From JACKCR01 sp041390305 (lineage in GTDB: Bacteria > Eisenbacteria > RBG-16-71-46 > CAIMUX01), in assembly GCA_041390305.1 (NCBI GenBank), contig JAWKQE010000004.1, positions 124,001-188,000 of the forward strand: DNA of 64,000 nt. Reading direction: 5' to 3'. Below, in pieces: positions 8,912 to 19,600 of the stretch; within the stretch, counting starts at the first letter, position 1, and every line of letters starts with the position of its first letter. The notes beneath the pieces were generated by a model. That model saw only the letters and a program-made list of their open reading frames with translations. It was not told the DNA's origin and made no database searches. The position numbers and the translations under genes are program-made.

Positions 8912-10594
8912 CTAAGCCCGCGACGTCCACCGTTTGATCCGCAGTCGACGGACGAGGAGCGCGCGCAGCTCCGGGTCTCCCAGGAACGGCATCAGAAGGA
9001 CCGTCACCAGCGCGAAGACACCGGCAACGATCGCGACTTGAAGCAACGCCCCCGGCGTTCCGCCCGGCAGATGCAACGCGCCGGAGTTCGGTGCCGATCC
9101 GAACAGCCACGTAGCCGAGTAGCGGGCCGCGAGCCAGGCAGGACCCGCGAGTAGGCCGGCCCGCACTCCGGATACGATGAGGGGGGTGAATCTCGGCGCG
9201 CCGTGGAGCTTCCGTGCGAGGAGTAGCGTCGCGACGGCGTTCACGGTCATCCCGATCACGCCCGCCCACGCCAGGCCTTCCACACCGAACGAAGTGGAGA
9301 GCCTCCAGTAGAGCGGAATCGCGGCGAGCACCACGACCGTCCCGAGCACCATCGGACGCCACGTGTCTCCGCGGGCGTAGAACGGGCGGACGGCGATCTG
9401 CTGGACGATCCAGCCGGGAACCGCGAACGCGAGAATCCGGAGGATGGAGGCAACCACCACGGTGTCGCTCCCGTCCCATTGACCGCGCTCGTATGCGAAG
9501 CGAACGAAGGGCTCGGCGATGGCGGCGAGCGCCGCTCCCCCGACGATGGCGAGGCCGAGTGCGGCGCGGAGGGTGCGCTCGACCGTCTCTGCCAGCTCTT
9601 CGTTCCTCTTCTGCTCGAAGAGACGCGTGAGGGTCGGGAGAGCAGCCGTCGCGATGGCCTGGCCGACCACGGCCACTGGAATCAGCATCAACTTGCGGGC
9701 ATAGCTGAGCCAAGCCACGGCTCCCGGTTGGATGAGCGCCCCGAACCACTTGTCGAACCACTCGTCCACGGTGAGGAGCGACTGGCCGAACATGAGCGGC
9801 GCCGCGACCCATAGGTAACGTCGGAATCCGGGGTCGAGCAGCGCGATCCGCACTCCCGGCCGTCCGTCTCGACGCGAGTCGAGAAAGGGGGCCAGGAACG
9901 GCCCCGCGGCAGCACCGACGAGCACGCCCCAGGCGAACCCGTGGATTCCGAACCGGCCGTAGAGGAGAACGCCGCCGAGGATGATGCCGAGGTTGTAGAT
10001 GAGCGGAGCGAGCGCGGCCGCGCCGAACCTGCCGCGGGCGAAGAGCGTCGCTTTGATCACGCCACCGAGGAAGAAGAACACCTGCGCGGGCGCGACGATC
10101 CGCGTGATCTCCACCGTGAGCGCGTGAGTCTCGGCATCGAACTCCGGAAACTGGAGCCGGATGAGCGGGTCCGCAAAGATCCAGAGAATCGCGGTCGCGA
10201 CGCACACGATGAGCCCGAGGTTGCCGAGCGTCGTGGCGAGAAGTCGAGCCGCGGCCTCCTCCCCTTCTCGTTCGCGCGCCTGCGCGTAGATCGGCAGAAA
10301 CGCGATGGAGAGGGCGCCGCCCGCAATCAGGTAGTTGAGCAGGTCGGGAAGCACGAACGCCGCGAAGTAGGCGTCCGACTCGCGGCCGACTCCCACGAAG
10401 TAGGCGAGAAGGATCTCCCGTCCGTAGCCGAGGAGCCTCGACAGGAGTCCGCTCGCGGCCATGAGGAGCGCGGCCGCGCCCAGCCCTACCGCCGCCTTGT
10501 CTGCCCTGCTGCTCAACCGATCTGTCTCCCGATCCAAGCCCGCCAGCGGACTCTCAGCCCGCGTAACCCTATCGCGCGCATGACGAAAACGCAC
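8912..10594 (-). CDS. murJ: Lipid II flippase MurJ (MviN family)
   Basis: A 560-residue polytopic membrane protein with about 14 hydrophobic segments. The N-terminal signature is clear: AAALLMAASGLLSRLLGYGR, then EILLAYFVGVGRESDAYFAA, then LPDLLNYLIAGGALSIAFLP. Family role: flipping lipid-linked peptidoglycan precursor across the inner membrane. Charged residues in the early helices (R in SRLLG, D and N in SDAY and LLNYL) agree with the family. The GTG at 10594 gives about 35 extra N-terminal residues; the true start may lie a little downstream, as no strong ribosome site is visible. It is divergent from the marR-type gene across a short AT-rich spacer. Confidence 0.92.
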   Translation of the reverse strand: MRFRHARDRVTRAESPLAGLDRETDRLSSRADKAAVGLGAAALLMAASGLLSRLLGYGREILLAYFVGVGRESDAYFAAFVLPDLLNYLIAGGALSIAFLPIYAQAREREGEEAAARLLATTLGNLGLIVCVATAILWIFADPLIRLQFPEFDAETHALTVEITRIVAPAQVFFFLGGVIKATLFARGRFGAAALAPLIYNLGIILGGVLLYGRFGIHGFAWGVLVGAAAGPFLAPFLDSRRDGRPGVRIALLDPGFRRYLWVAAPLMFGQSLLTVDEWFDKWFGALIQPGAVAWLSYARKLMLIPVAVVGQAIATAALPTLTRLFEQKRNEELAETVERTLRAALGLAIVGGAALAAIAEPFVRFAYERGQWDGSDTVVVASILRILAFAVPGWIVQQIAVRPFYARGDTWRPMVLGTVVVLAAIPLYWRLSTSFGVEGLAWAGVIGMTVNAVATLLLARKLHGAPRFTPLIVSGVRAGLLAGPAWLAARYSATWLFGSAPNSGALHLPGGTPGALLQVAIVAGVFALVTVLLMPFLGDPELRALLVRRLRIKRWTSRA

Positions 10595-10610
10595 GCTCAG
10601 AGAATATTGT

Positions 10611-10622
10611 TCGTTGTAACGA
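10611..10622. promoter_or_regulatory. Inverted repeat in the murJ-marR spacer, candidate MarR operator
   Basis: TCGTT-GT-AACGA is a short perfect inverted repeat in the only clearly AT-rich stretch of this neighbourhood (about 10600-10640). It lies about 40 bases upstream of a MarR-family gene that would be expected to autoregulate. The assignment as operator is inference from position and symmetry. Confidence 0.35.
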
Positions 10623-10660
10623 TTAATTTCTTGGAACCTTTTGGTGGGACAGATACTCTC

Positions 10661-11131
10661 ATGACCATGAGTTCGAGTGCGACACGAGCCTGTACCGCCG
10701 CGACCGTGGTCTCACGGCTCATCGACGTGACGGAGTCGGTCGTCTACAAGACGACCCGCCCCCTCGAGCCGGCCGGACTGTCGCTCCCGCAGTACCACGT
10801 CCTTCGAATCCTGCGAGATGCGCAGCCCGAAGGGCTCCTGGTCCACGAGGTAGGCGACCGGATGGTGGCGAGAGCGCCGAACATCACTCGACTCGTCGAC
10901 AAGCTGGAGAAGAAGGCTCTCGTGAACCGTACCCGAAGCGATTCGGACCGGAGGACGGTCCGGCTCGCGATCACATCCCAGGGGCTCGAACTGCTCGAGG
11001 CTCTCGACGGCCCGATGGAGGCCGCGGTGGCGCGAGCGATCGGCGCTCTCTCGGACGAAGACCTGGACCACCTGGGAAGCCTTCTCGAGCGGGTCCACGA
11101 CAGCACCAGAGGAACCCGAAGGCAGTCCTGA
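10661..11131 (+). CDS. MarR-family transcriptional regulator
   Basis: A 156-residue winged-helix protein. The N-terminal dimerisation helix (VVSRLIDVTESVVYKTTRPL) is followed by LSLPQYHVLRILRDAQPEGL. The recognition helix region is VGDRMVARAPNITRLVDKLE, and the wing is VNRTRSDSDRRTVRLAITSQ, the canonical MarR DRR signature. A long C-terminal helix ends the protein. Family role: a ligand- or oxidant-responsive repressor. The start is ATG 10661 or ATG 10667, two codons apart. The next gene on the same strand encodes YceI, and MarR-YceI neighbours are common, so YceI is a plausible target. A possible operator lies at 10611-10622. Confidence 0.9.
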   Translation: MTMSSSATRACTAATVVSRLIDVTESVVYKTTRPLEPAGLSLPQYHVLRILRDAQPEGLLVHEVGDRMVARAPNITRLVDKLEKKALVNRTRSDSDRRTVRLAITSQGLELLEALDGPMEAAVARAIGALSDEDLDHLGSLLERVHDSTRGTRRQS

Positions 11132-11213
11132 CCGACTGCGTCATCAACCCGATTTGGCGACCGATCACGCGACGCGCGATCGGCAAGTGAAAGACAAGGA
11201 GAGGATCCCCGAA

Positions 11214-11795
11214 ATGAAGAATCTGTTCGTTGCGCTCGCCGCAGTCGCTCTGGCCCTCCCGTCCCTCGCTTCGGCGGCCACGTGGAACATCGACGGCGGC
11301 CACTCGAGCGTGGACTTCAAGATCCGCCACTTCTTCACGAAGGTGCCGGGAAAGTTCAACACGGTGTCCGGTGAGATCCAGTTCGATCCGGCCGCGCTCG
11401 AGAAGAGCTCCGTCATGGTCACGATCCCGGTCGAGAGTGTCGACACGAACAACGAGAAGCGGGACGGACACCTCAAGAGCCCCGACTTCTTCGACGTGGC
11501 GAACCACCCGGAGATCACGTTCAAGAGCACGAAGTTCCACAAGGAAGGCGACACGATCAAGGTCGACGGCATGCTCAACATGAGGGGCGTCGAGAAGCCG
11601 GTCACGCTGGATGTCGAGTTCTTGGGCTCGGGTCCCGACGCCTGGGGCGGTACGCGCGCGGGCTTCGAGGCGACGACGACGCTCAACCGGAAGGACTGGA
11701 ACATCGAGTGGAACACCGTCCTCGACAACGGCGGAACGGTGCTCGGTGACGAGGTCGAGGTGACGCTCGCGATCGAGGCGATCCAGGCGAAGTAA
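11214..11795 (+). CDS. YceI-family periplasmic lipid-binding protein
   Basis: A 193-residue protein with a signal peptide (MKNLFVALAAVALALPSLASA) and a full YceI lipocalin-like beta-barrel domain: TWNIDGGHSSVDFKIRHFF at the start, then SVMVTIPVESVDTNNEKRDG, HLKSPDFFDV, HPEITFKSTKF, TRAGFEATTTLNRKDWNIEW and a terminal GDEVEVTLAIEAIQAK. Family members bind isoprenoid or amphiphilic ligands in the periplasm. AAGGAGAGG precedes the chosen ATG, which rules out the longer reading from 11154. The gene lies 82 bases after the MarR regulator and is closed by a T-tailed hairpin. Confidence 0.93.
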   Translation: MKNLFVALAAVALALPSLASAATWNIDGGHSSVDFKIRHFFTKVPGKFNTVSGEIQFDPAALEKSSVMVTIPVESVDTNNEKRDGHLKSPDFFDVANHPEITFKSTKFHKEGDTIKVDGMLNMRGVEKPVTLDVEFLGSGPDAWGGTRAGFEATTTLNRKDWNIEWNTVLDNGGTVLGDEVEVTLAIEAIQAK

Positions 11796-11832
11796 GCCGC
11801 GCTCGTCCCAGGACGAACGCCATCGATGAAAG

Positions 11833-11869
11833 AGGCGACGGGTCACTCTCGTGACTCCGCCGCCTTTTT
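11833..11869 (+). terminator. Rho-independent terminator after yceI
   Basis: A GC-rich hairpin (arms around GGCGACGGGTCAC and GTGACTCCGCCGCC, one mismatch region, TCTC loop) is followed directly by TTTTT at 11865-11869. It lies about 40 bases after the YceI stop codon, between convergent genes. Confidence 0.75.
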
Positions 11870-11896
11870 CACTGCGACTTCGACCGAAGCCGCGCC

Positions 11897-12754
11897 TCAG
11901 ATCCGGGCGAGGATGCTGCGGAGATCGTCCCCTACCCCACCCCGCGCACCGAGAGCCTTGGCCGCGTCCAGCTCATATCCTGGCGTGCTCGGCCTCGTCA
12001 TCAGATGAACGGAGCAACCCATCGCTTCCGGAAGTCCGAGGTCGAGTTCGTAGATGTCCCCACACACGAGGCACTCGTCGGGAGAGACGTCGGCTCCCGT
12101 GAGGAGCATCCGCAGAATCCGGAAGTAGTACCCCCGCTTCACGAGAATCGGTCGTCCCGGCAGGGTGTCGACCCAACGCTCGGCCGGAAGGGAGGCGAAC
12201 TCCTCCGCACCCTCCTCCCCGGCCTCGAGGGATGCGAGGAGGAACTTCCGCGCGTTGCCTTCCACTGGGAGGCGGTCGCTCAGTCCCGCCGAGAGCGCGT
12301 TCAGTTTGCCCCGGACCGTATCCGGATTCGAGTTCGTCACCACGAAGACGCGCCCGGGAAACTCCGCGAGCAGCGCATCGATCACCTCGGTCGCATGGGG
12401 GCGAAACGCGTGCTTCGTCTTTGGATACCCCCGCCTGTAGAAGAGCTGCAGGATCTCACTTCGGAGGCTCTCGTCCTTCGCGGCACCGAACCGGTCCAGG
12501 ACGAGCCGGCCCAGAACCGTGCAGAGGATGTAGGGATCGGCGAGTGCCGGGGCAACGATCCGCCCGCCTTCCTTCCAGCCGTGTTCATGGGGCGCCTGTG
12601 CGACGACCGCATGAGCCTCCGCCCACGCGGCCTCGACATCACGGCCGAGGAGATCCGCGAGGTCGCTTCTGTAGGCCTCGACGAACGGCTCCGCTTCCGC
12701 GTCGACATCGGTGAATGTACCGTCGAAGTCCAGGATCACACAGCGTATCGGCAT
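11897..12754 (-). CDS. HAD-superfamily hydrolase
   Basis: A 285-residue protein. HAD motif I is at the N-terminus (CVILDFDGTFTDVD, nucleophile in DFDGT). Motif II is FVVTNSNPDT, motif III lies around the Lys of PILVKRGYYF, and motif IV around CGDIYELDLGLPEAMG. A helical cap lies between motifs I and II. Family role: phosphoryl transfer, mostly phosphatases; the substrate is not inferable. It converges on yceI and is preceded by the large DUF2341 protein gene on the same strand with a 64-base gap. Confidence 0.85.
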   Translation of the reverse strand: MPIRCVILDFDGTFTDVDAEAEPFVEAYRSDLADLLGRDVEAAWAEAHAVVAQAPHEHGWKEGGRIVAPALADPYILCTVLGRLVLDRFGAAKDESLRSEILQLFYRRGYPKTKHAFRPHATEVIDALLAEFPGRVFVVTNSNPDTVRGKLNALSAGLSDRLPVEGNARKFLLASLEAGEEGAEEFASLPAERWVDTLPGRPILVKRGYYFRILRMLLTGADVSPDECLVCGDIYELDLGLPEAMGCSVHLMTRPSTPGYELDAAKALGARGGVGDDLRSILARI

Positions 12755-12818
12755 GAAGGCTCCTCTGAGGAAGTGCGAGACGCGCGGACAAGTGTGTCGG
12801 GACTCATCCTCGCGCGGC

Positions 12819-15800
12819 TCACCGGATGCGAACGTCGAAGAGGATGGCCCAGACCCGGTCCGCCGACACGTTCACCTGCGCGTTGGCGACGTTCTGGTTG
12901 CCGGCATCGATGCGTTGCGAGCCCCCAGTGTAGCTGACACCGTCTCCATCGACCGCGTCCGTTCCCGGGGACTGCGCCGCCACACTCGCGTAGATCGCGG
13001 CTTCGTCGGGAGTGGTGCATCCGTCCACGGAGCACGCGGACACCGAGTTGTCGATCCGGATCGTCCCAGGCACGTACTCGAATCCGGGGTCCAGGATGTC
13101 TTCGACGGAGAGATCCGTGAACGCTCCGCCCCAGTTGTTCACGTACAAGAGGAACCGGACGATAGCGCCACGGGGAGCCGAGGCTCCACTCGTGAGCGCG
13201 GTGCCGCTCTCCGAGAACGTCCTCTTCACGATGGTGTGCTGATCGATCGCCGCCACGCCACTGAACTCGGACGTGTTTCCCGACGCGTCGGTCGCCGTCG
13301 CCGTGATGAGGTCGGCTGTCGTGAGCCACGCGGGGGCGGCCCCGCTCACGATGAACTTGTTCGCGGCGTCACTGCCCTGGACGAGCCCGTTGATCGCGCC
13401 CGGGCCGTAGGCCCCCGTACTGGAGTCGAGATCGTTTCCACTTCCCTCCACGGAAGAGAAGAGGAACCGCTCGCCTTCTCCGAAGCCGGTGGCGTCGCCA
13501 TCGGAGATGAAGAACTCGAGCGCCGCGCCCGGATGCACGAACCCGCGGACCGAGACGGTAGTCCCGGCCTTGAGGACATGTTCGATCACGGGGAAGTTGA
13601 GGAGTCCGTTCCCCCCGGTATCCACGTCGAGGGTGTCGTTGATCGTGACGAACGGTGCCGTCCCCATGTTCGGATCGTCGGTCGCGGAGTTGAGGTCGAT
13701 TCCGATCTGTCCGGTCGCGGGGGAACCATCCCGGGCCACGATCGTCCCGTTGTCGACGCAGGAGTTCTCGGTCAGGGTGATCCCGGTGGAGCCGTCGTTC
13801 ATCTGGAACGCGGCCCCGTAGTTCGCTTCGACGAGGTTCCGATAGAACGTCGTCGATCCGGCGCCCCCCCGAGCACAGATCGCCGTGCTCTGGCTCACTC
13901 CAGTGGTGATTCCGACGCCGCTCCCCGTAATCGTGTTGTTCTCGAACCAGCAGTTCGTGTTCAGCGTGAAGACGATGGCCTGGCTGGACGCGCCGACGAA
14001 GAGGTTCCCGGTGAAGGTGAGATCCGACACGTTGTTGAGAGCCATGCCGTCGCCGTTGGAGCCGGTGATCCCGCAGTCACGCAGTTCGTTGCCGCTCACA
14101 CTCCATCCGGAACTCGCGTTCGCGAAGTAGAGTCCGTCGACATCCGTCCAACCGACGAGATTGTTCCGGAAAGTCCCGGAGTCGGCACCGTCCGAGTACA
14201 TCCCGTTCCGGCTCCTGAGGGCAGCGCCGGGATCGGCGAAGGCCAGAGCGGTCGTTCCGAGGAGGTTCTCTTCGATGAGGACCCCAGTGAACGTGTCAGC
14301 GACATGAATGCACGACTCGCCGACGGCAGAGCCCCAGCCGACGATCGCGAGGCCGCGGATCGTGACGTCATTGCCCTCGACCCGGAGTCCGTAGGAGAGA
14401 AAGCCATCCCCCCGGATCTCGACCTCGGGGGCGTCGACCTGTCCGAGCGCCAGCGCATCCGTCCCGACCGTACCACCGGTCCCGAGTTGCCCCGAGTTGG
14501 TATCGCCGATGTTCAACGTCTGGGTGGTGCCATCGATCACCGTATTGTCATCGGTGATGTAGTCGAGCGCGGAGTTGGGGGTAATGAGCGCAACGCCGCT
14601 CGTGAGCTGGTTCGTGAGGCCGGAGCGGAGACCGGCGTGGGCGAGTCCGTCCGTGATCATGAAGAGGGAGACGTCCTCCCCCGCGGTCTGCCCATCGATG
14701 GCGAGCCCGACGTTCGAGAGCGCGCTCGAGTTCTGGAGGAACTGGCGGAGCGATCCCTGCCCACTGTCGTTCACATTCACGATCGTGTTGAAGTTGAATC
14801 CGAAGTCGACACCCGTGACGTTCGCCGTACCCACGGTGACCGGTGCGATCGATTGCGCCGTCCCCGTGATCCCCGCAGTGAACACGCCCGTGGAGGTGTT
14901 CATGGTCGCCCCACTCGATCCGTTTCCCGCATCCGCCGTCGACGGATCCTGCCCACCCACGTAGTCCGTGACCGGCGACGCGGTGCCAGAGGACGCGTCG
15001 GTACGGAACGTCTGCACGGGGACGATCCCGGACACCCACCCGGTTCGCGAGGAGGTGACAGTAATGCTGACGACACGGATCGTATGGTCGCCGGTCGCCG
15101 CACCGAGACCGTACACCCCCGTGCCGTCGGTCGTGGTCGCGCCCGCGAACACGCCGCTCCCGTCGTAGATCTCGACCCGGGCCCCCGACTGTCCCGTGCC
15201 ACTCGACCCGGCCAGGCTCCGTCCGACACCTCCACCGTAGTTCGCATCCTCGAACACGGTGCCGGTGACGAGGTACTCCTCGGTGCCGGACGTGAGAAAC
15301 GCCCCGGGCGCACTCTGGTTGTTGTACTCGGTCAGGATCCACCCCGCGGAACGCGCCACGGATGCGACCCGGACCTCGTCCACGTTGCCGGTGAGGTCAA
15401 AGTTGCCGTCGCCGTTGCCGTGAGCTCCGATCCAGGTGTCCGTCCCAAGCCCGGTGTAGATCGGTGTCGCAGCATAGGTGCTGCCTCCTGTCGGGACACC
15501 ATCGATGAAGATGTTCTGCGTATCCGCCACGTCGTCGCAGGTGTAGGCCACGTATCGCCAACTCGTCCCGACGAGGTTGACCCCGCTGCCCGTTCCGTAC
15601 CAGCCGGCACCGTGGTAGTACATCCCGTCCGTCTGGAATCCGAGGTTGTCGCAACGGAGGAGAGAGCAGTCGCCCATGCTCAGGAACTCTGAGCCGTTCG
15701 AGTCCGTCGCGGTCAGGTCTACCCAACCACTTATCGTGAGGCTGGTCGGCGAACCCATGAGCCCGGTGATCGAGATGTTGTCGGGGTTCGCACCGGAAAG

Positions 15801-16358
15801 CGCTCTCCCCCCCGCGATCACGCCGGTCGTGGCGTTCGTCCCGTGGTTCGTTCCGTCGCGGCCGTTGGGCGACGAGTCGGTGAAGACGCCGTTCAAGTGC
15901 CACACGCCCTCGAAGCCCTCGCTCCAGGTACCACCCGTACCGTCCGCCTGCGAACCGACCGACGCGTTGCCGTAGTACATGTAGAGGGTGGTGTTGGTCC
16001 CCGAGGCGAGACTCGGGACCTCCACCCAGGCGACCAGCGTTCCCGTTCCCGAGGTGTAGCCCTCGATCTCGTGACTGAGCTTCGTGGTCCCGTCGTCCGC
16101 GGTGAAGAGGATGTCGTCCCCATCGGCCTGGGCCATGCTCTGGAGGTCGGAGTCGGTGATGCTGACGAGGACGGGGAAGTTCGCGTGCGGGGCGCCCGTG
16201 ACACCAACTTCCGAGCCCTGGATCGTGATCGGTTTGCGGTTCGCCCAACTGGAATCGTACCAACCCTGCGCCAGGGCCTGCGGGGGAATCAGAATCATGG
16301 CTGCCAGCAGCAGCCAGAGTGGAGCCACCACTCGTAGTTGTCGTCTCGACCTTTTCAA
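12819..16358 (-). CDS. Large exported mosaic protein: DUF2341, LamG-like, SdrD-B-like, beta-helix, DUF11
   Basis: A 1,179-residue secreted protein; the signal peptide ends PPQALA near residue 30. Modules in order: DUF2341 (SSWANRKPITI, about residues 33-120), a concanavalin/LamG-like domain (WSEGFEGVWHL, about 150-340), an SdrD-B-like domain (VTGTVFEDANYGGGVG, about 365-480), and a right-handed beta-helix (about 530-1020) opening with QGSLRQFLQNSSAL and full of N/G/D turns. A DUF11-like tail (KRTFSESGTALTSG, LLYVNNWGG, DILDPGFEYVPGTIRIDN, AIYASVAAQS, VWAILFDVRIR) ends the protein. No enzyme motif is seen; adhesion or a surface coat is inferred. The tail is a close sibling of the tails of the proteins ending at 43448 and starting at 54469. 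Confidence 0.85.
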   Translation of the reverse strand: MKRSRRQLRVVAPLWLLLAAMILIPPQALAQGWYDSSWANRKPITIQGSEVGVTGAPHANFPVLVSITDSDLQSMAQADGDDILFTADDGTTKLSHEIEGYTSGTGTLVAWVEVPSLASGTNTTLYMYYGNASVGSQADGTGGTWSEGFEGVWHLNGVFTDSSPNGRDGTNHGTNATTGVIAGGRALSGANPDNISITGLMGSPTSLTISGWVDLTATDSNGSEFLSMGDCSLLRCDNLGFQTDGMYYHGAGWYGTGSGVNLVGTSWRYVAYTCDDVADTQNIFIDGVPTGGSTYAATPIYTGLGTDTWIGAHGNGDGNFDLTGNVDEVRVASVARSAGWILTEYNNQSAPGAFLTSGTEEYLVTGTVFEDANYGGGVGRSLAGSSGTGQSGARVEIYDGSGVFAGATTTDGTGVYGLGAATGDHTIRVVSITVTSSRTGWVSGIVPVQTFRTDASSGTASPVTDYVGGQDPSTADAGNGSSGATMNTSTGVFTAGITGTAQSIAPVTVGTANVTGVDFGFNFNTIVNVNDSGQGSLRQFLQNSSALSNVGLAIDGQTAGEDVSLFMITDGLAHAGLRSGLTNQLTSGVALITPNSALDYITDDNTVIDGTTQTLNIGDTNSGQLGTGGTVGTDALALGQVDAPEVEIRGDGFLSYGLRVEGNDVTIRGLAIVGWGSAVGESCIHVADTFTGVLIEENLLGTTALAFADPGAALRSRNGMYSDGADSGTFRNNLVGWTDVDGLYFANASSGWSVSGNELRDCGITGSNGDGMALNNVSDLTFTGNLFVGASSQAIVFTLNTNCWFENNTITGSGVGITTGVSQSTAICARGGAGSTTFYRNLVEANYGAAFQMNDGSTGITLTENSCVDNGTIVARDGSPATGQIGIDLNSATDDPNMGTAPFVTINDTLDVDTGGNGLLNFPVIEHVLKAGTTVSVRGFVHPGAALEFFISDGDATGFGEGERFLFSSVEGSGNDLDSSTGAYGPGAINGLVQGSDAANKFIVSGAAPAWLTTADLITATATDASGNTSEFSGVAAIDQHTIVKRTFSESGTALTSGASAPRGAIVRFLLYVNNWGGAFTDLSVEDILDPGFEYVPGTIRIDNSVSACSVDGCTTPDEAAIYASVAAQSPGTDAVDGDGVSYTGGSQRIDAGNQNVANAQVNVSADRVWAILFDVRIR

Positions 16359-16637
16359 CTACCGTCCAGGGGCGGTCCGATCCAAGAACTCCGTAGGTCC
16401 ACCGGCTCGGAGTGTTGGGACTCACCGTAGCGCGCACGGCGTGAAGACGCCCCCAGTCCCGTCGCCGCGCCCCAGTGGCGATCCTGACCCGAGCGTCCTC
16501 CGCGGCTCACCGCGCGAACTCCGCCCCGGAAGTTTGCCGTTTGTGAGGGCTCGCGACAAGCGCCAGAGTCCGACTTCCCGAGGCGGGTTCGACGGCCGCG
16601 AGTCGGGCACGCGAGCGACACCCCGAGGCGACCGACT

Positions 16638-19600
16638 CTACCTCAGTACGGTCGCCTTCTTGCTGAACGTGCGGCCGTTCGCACGCAGTTGAGTCCAGTA
16701 GATCCCGCTCGAGAGGAGATTCCCGGACTCGTCCCTTCCGTCCCAGACCACGTCGTGGGCTCCTGCCTCCAGCTCTCCCTGCACGAGGGTACGAACCCGG
16801 CGACCCGCAACGTCGAACACCGACAGCTCGGCCGGTCCGGTCCGCGAGAGGGCGAAGCGGATCGTCGTCCGCGGATTGAACGGGTTGGGGGAGTTCTGGA
16901 ACAGCTCCGTGCGGGTCGGAGTCCCCGTGGGCAGCTCCTCGACCGCGTCCGGACGGAAACAGAAGTCCTCGGTAAGGAAGACGATCTCGTCGTAGTCGAC
17001 CTCGTAGATCCACTCCATCGCCGCGGCGATCTCGTTGAACGTCGCCTCGGTGACGGTTTCGAACGATGCCGCGCAGCGTTCGGGATCCTCGGGACGATAG
17101 GCCGCGAGGTGGTGCCAGGAGATCCCATCGACCAGTGTGCGGTAGTTCTCGGTGTAGGTCCCTCCACCCGGAGCGAGCTCGATCTTCTCGTTGAGGACCT
17201 GTGCGTACGCCGTCTCGGACATGCCGTCTCGATCGAGATACACGCGGTTCCCCGTCCCGGTGCCGATGGCTCCGAGAACGTCGAAGTCGAGTTTGTCCGG
17301 ACACCAGTTGCCGAACGCGTCGTACTCGTAGTCCGCTTGCGAGTGCTCCGTTCCGTAGAGGCTCCCGAGGTCTCCCCGTTCCTCCACGCCGACGCAGTAG
17401 GCGTGGTTGCCGCTGAACTCGCTGTAGGAGTTGTCGATCAGGTCCACTCCCAACTTCGTGAGGAACGAGGATCCCATCGACGCGATGCTGAGCGCGACAC
17501 CATCGCCGTTCGCGACAAAGCCCTGCCGCCTGCGCGCTCCGTCGCAGAGAGTGGTCGTGAGCCAGTCGGAGAACAGGACGTAGTCCTCCGGCCAGAGGAT
17601 GCTCCCGTTGCTGGTCCCGGTGCTGAGCAGGATCCCTCGGTAGCCGAGGAGCTGGAGGAGCGTGCACCCGTTGTTGCTGGGGTGCTCACCACGGGCCATC
17701 GGGGCCTTCCAGCCCGACGTCGCATCCAGGTAGTCGTACTTGTCGTAGTCGAAGCCGAGCCCGTCCAACGCGGCCGTGATGTACGCCTCCGAGCCTCGGT
17801 TGAACGCGTCGATGTAGAGAAGGGACGGGTAGCGTCCGATCCCACCGTCGTTCCTCCAGCTGGGCAGGATCTCGAACTCCGAGAAGAATCCTCCGGTCGT
17901 GTCCGGCAGGAGGAATCTCTCGGACGGAGTGTTCAGGTAGTTCGACGTGAGGAAGTACTCGATCTGGGTTCCGGGGAAGAGCACGTCGTCCTGGATGATC
18001 TCCACTCCATCGCTGAGTTCCGGGCCGGACCGCCCCCAGGCCGCCCAGTCCTCTTCCTTGAGGTAGGTGGCGAACTTGTTCTTGAAGGCGAGGGTCCCCT
18101 GCTGACAGGAGTCCATCGACGCGAACGCGAACTCACCTGCCTCGATGTCGACGCCGGTGGCCGCGTTCGCCTGGTCCCTCCACTCGAAGTACCTCATGCC
18201 GGCTCCGAGCCCGGTTCTCGTGACCCGGAACCAGAGGTGGGCCTCCCAGGCGTTCTCCGGGGTCGTCACGGGAGGGCCGCCGACCATGAGCGAGTCGCCC
18301 AGGACGTAGGGCGGGGTATTGCCGAATCCGGCGATGTTGCGGGTCACGTCCGCGCGTCCGGGGACGTCGGGCCAGTTGAGCGCGTCCTGGGCGAAGCCGT
18401 CCTGGAAGTGCAGTCCGTTGTCGATCGCAATCGGCGGGGCCGCGACCGAACGCGTGAAGCAGACCCGCACGTTGTCGATGATCGGAGTGAAGTTCGTGAT
18501 CCCCGTGCACTGCTCCGGCTCGATCCCGAACGCGTCGCAGGAGGAATGCAGCTCGTAGACGAACCGAACCTGTTCGGCGCCCGGAGGCACGGGAACGTCC
18601 GTCTGGGTGAGACTGGCGCGGTTGAGAGTGCAGACAGGGTCCTCGCCCACGAAGAAGAACGTGCTCTGGCCGATCCGGTCGGACCAGCCGACCTCCCCTG
18701 TCAGCTCACATGTGTAGGGATAGTAGAGCGCTCCCGGACGATAGAAGACGCCGTTGGCACGCGGCATCTCGGAGTACTGATCCCAATCGACGTGGATGTC
18801 GAACGGGGACACACCCGGCAGCGAGCCCTCGACATCGTTCAGGATATCGACGGGCGGAGCGACCGCGAGGATGTGTTGGCCGTACGGATGGCTCGCGTTG
18901 CCCGGCGTCCCGGCGTGCATCTCGAGCACCATCCCGTCGAGGTCACACCGACAGGCGTCTTCGATCACGTAGTTGCCGAGCGCTTCGATCCCGAGAAACG
19001 TCCCCATCGGCGGACACGCGTCGGGAGTCCATCCCTGGAGGCCCGAGTCGAAGTCGTAGGTGTTCGCTCCGATCTGCACGTCGTCGAACCCGGCGGCACC
19101 GTAGCTCGTCGTATAGAGACCGTCCTCATCGGACCAGGTGCCGTCCGAGGTGACCTCGAAGACGATCCGGAACTGGGGTTCGCCCTGGAAGTCCGACTCC
19201 GTGAGAACCCGGTTGTCGACTTCTCCCGGAGGCGGCGAGTTGGGATGATCGGCTGCGACACCGATGAGCCCGGTGTAGGAGCGGATTGGCAGGCGTGTGT
19301 GTGACGGGAGGAGCTCCAGGTAGACCCGCGTGAAGTCGTAGGTCTCTTCCGTCTCGTTGAAGAATCGCCACCTCACGGGAACACTGCCGGATCCGGTGTA
19401 CACGAACGACGGTCCGACGAGCCGTTGACACCAGTCGTTGCCGTACCCGATTCCGAAGTTCCAGCAAAGGCTGCGGGCTTCGGAACCAAAGACTCCGAAC
19501 CACGCTGAGCCTTCCCCGTTGAGCACGGGCGGAGGCACGTCGTTGTAGGGATCCGCCCCCCAGAGCGCACCCGTGATGTGGCGGGCGTACGCTTCCGGCT

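Noticed and set aside
12711..15692. A 993-residue plus-strand open frame opposite the DUF2341/beta-helix gene
   Set aside because: Low-complexity Arg/Asp/Val shadow of a gene with a clear signal peptide and modules on the other strand.
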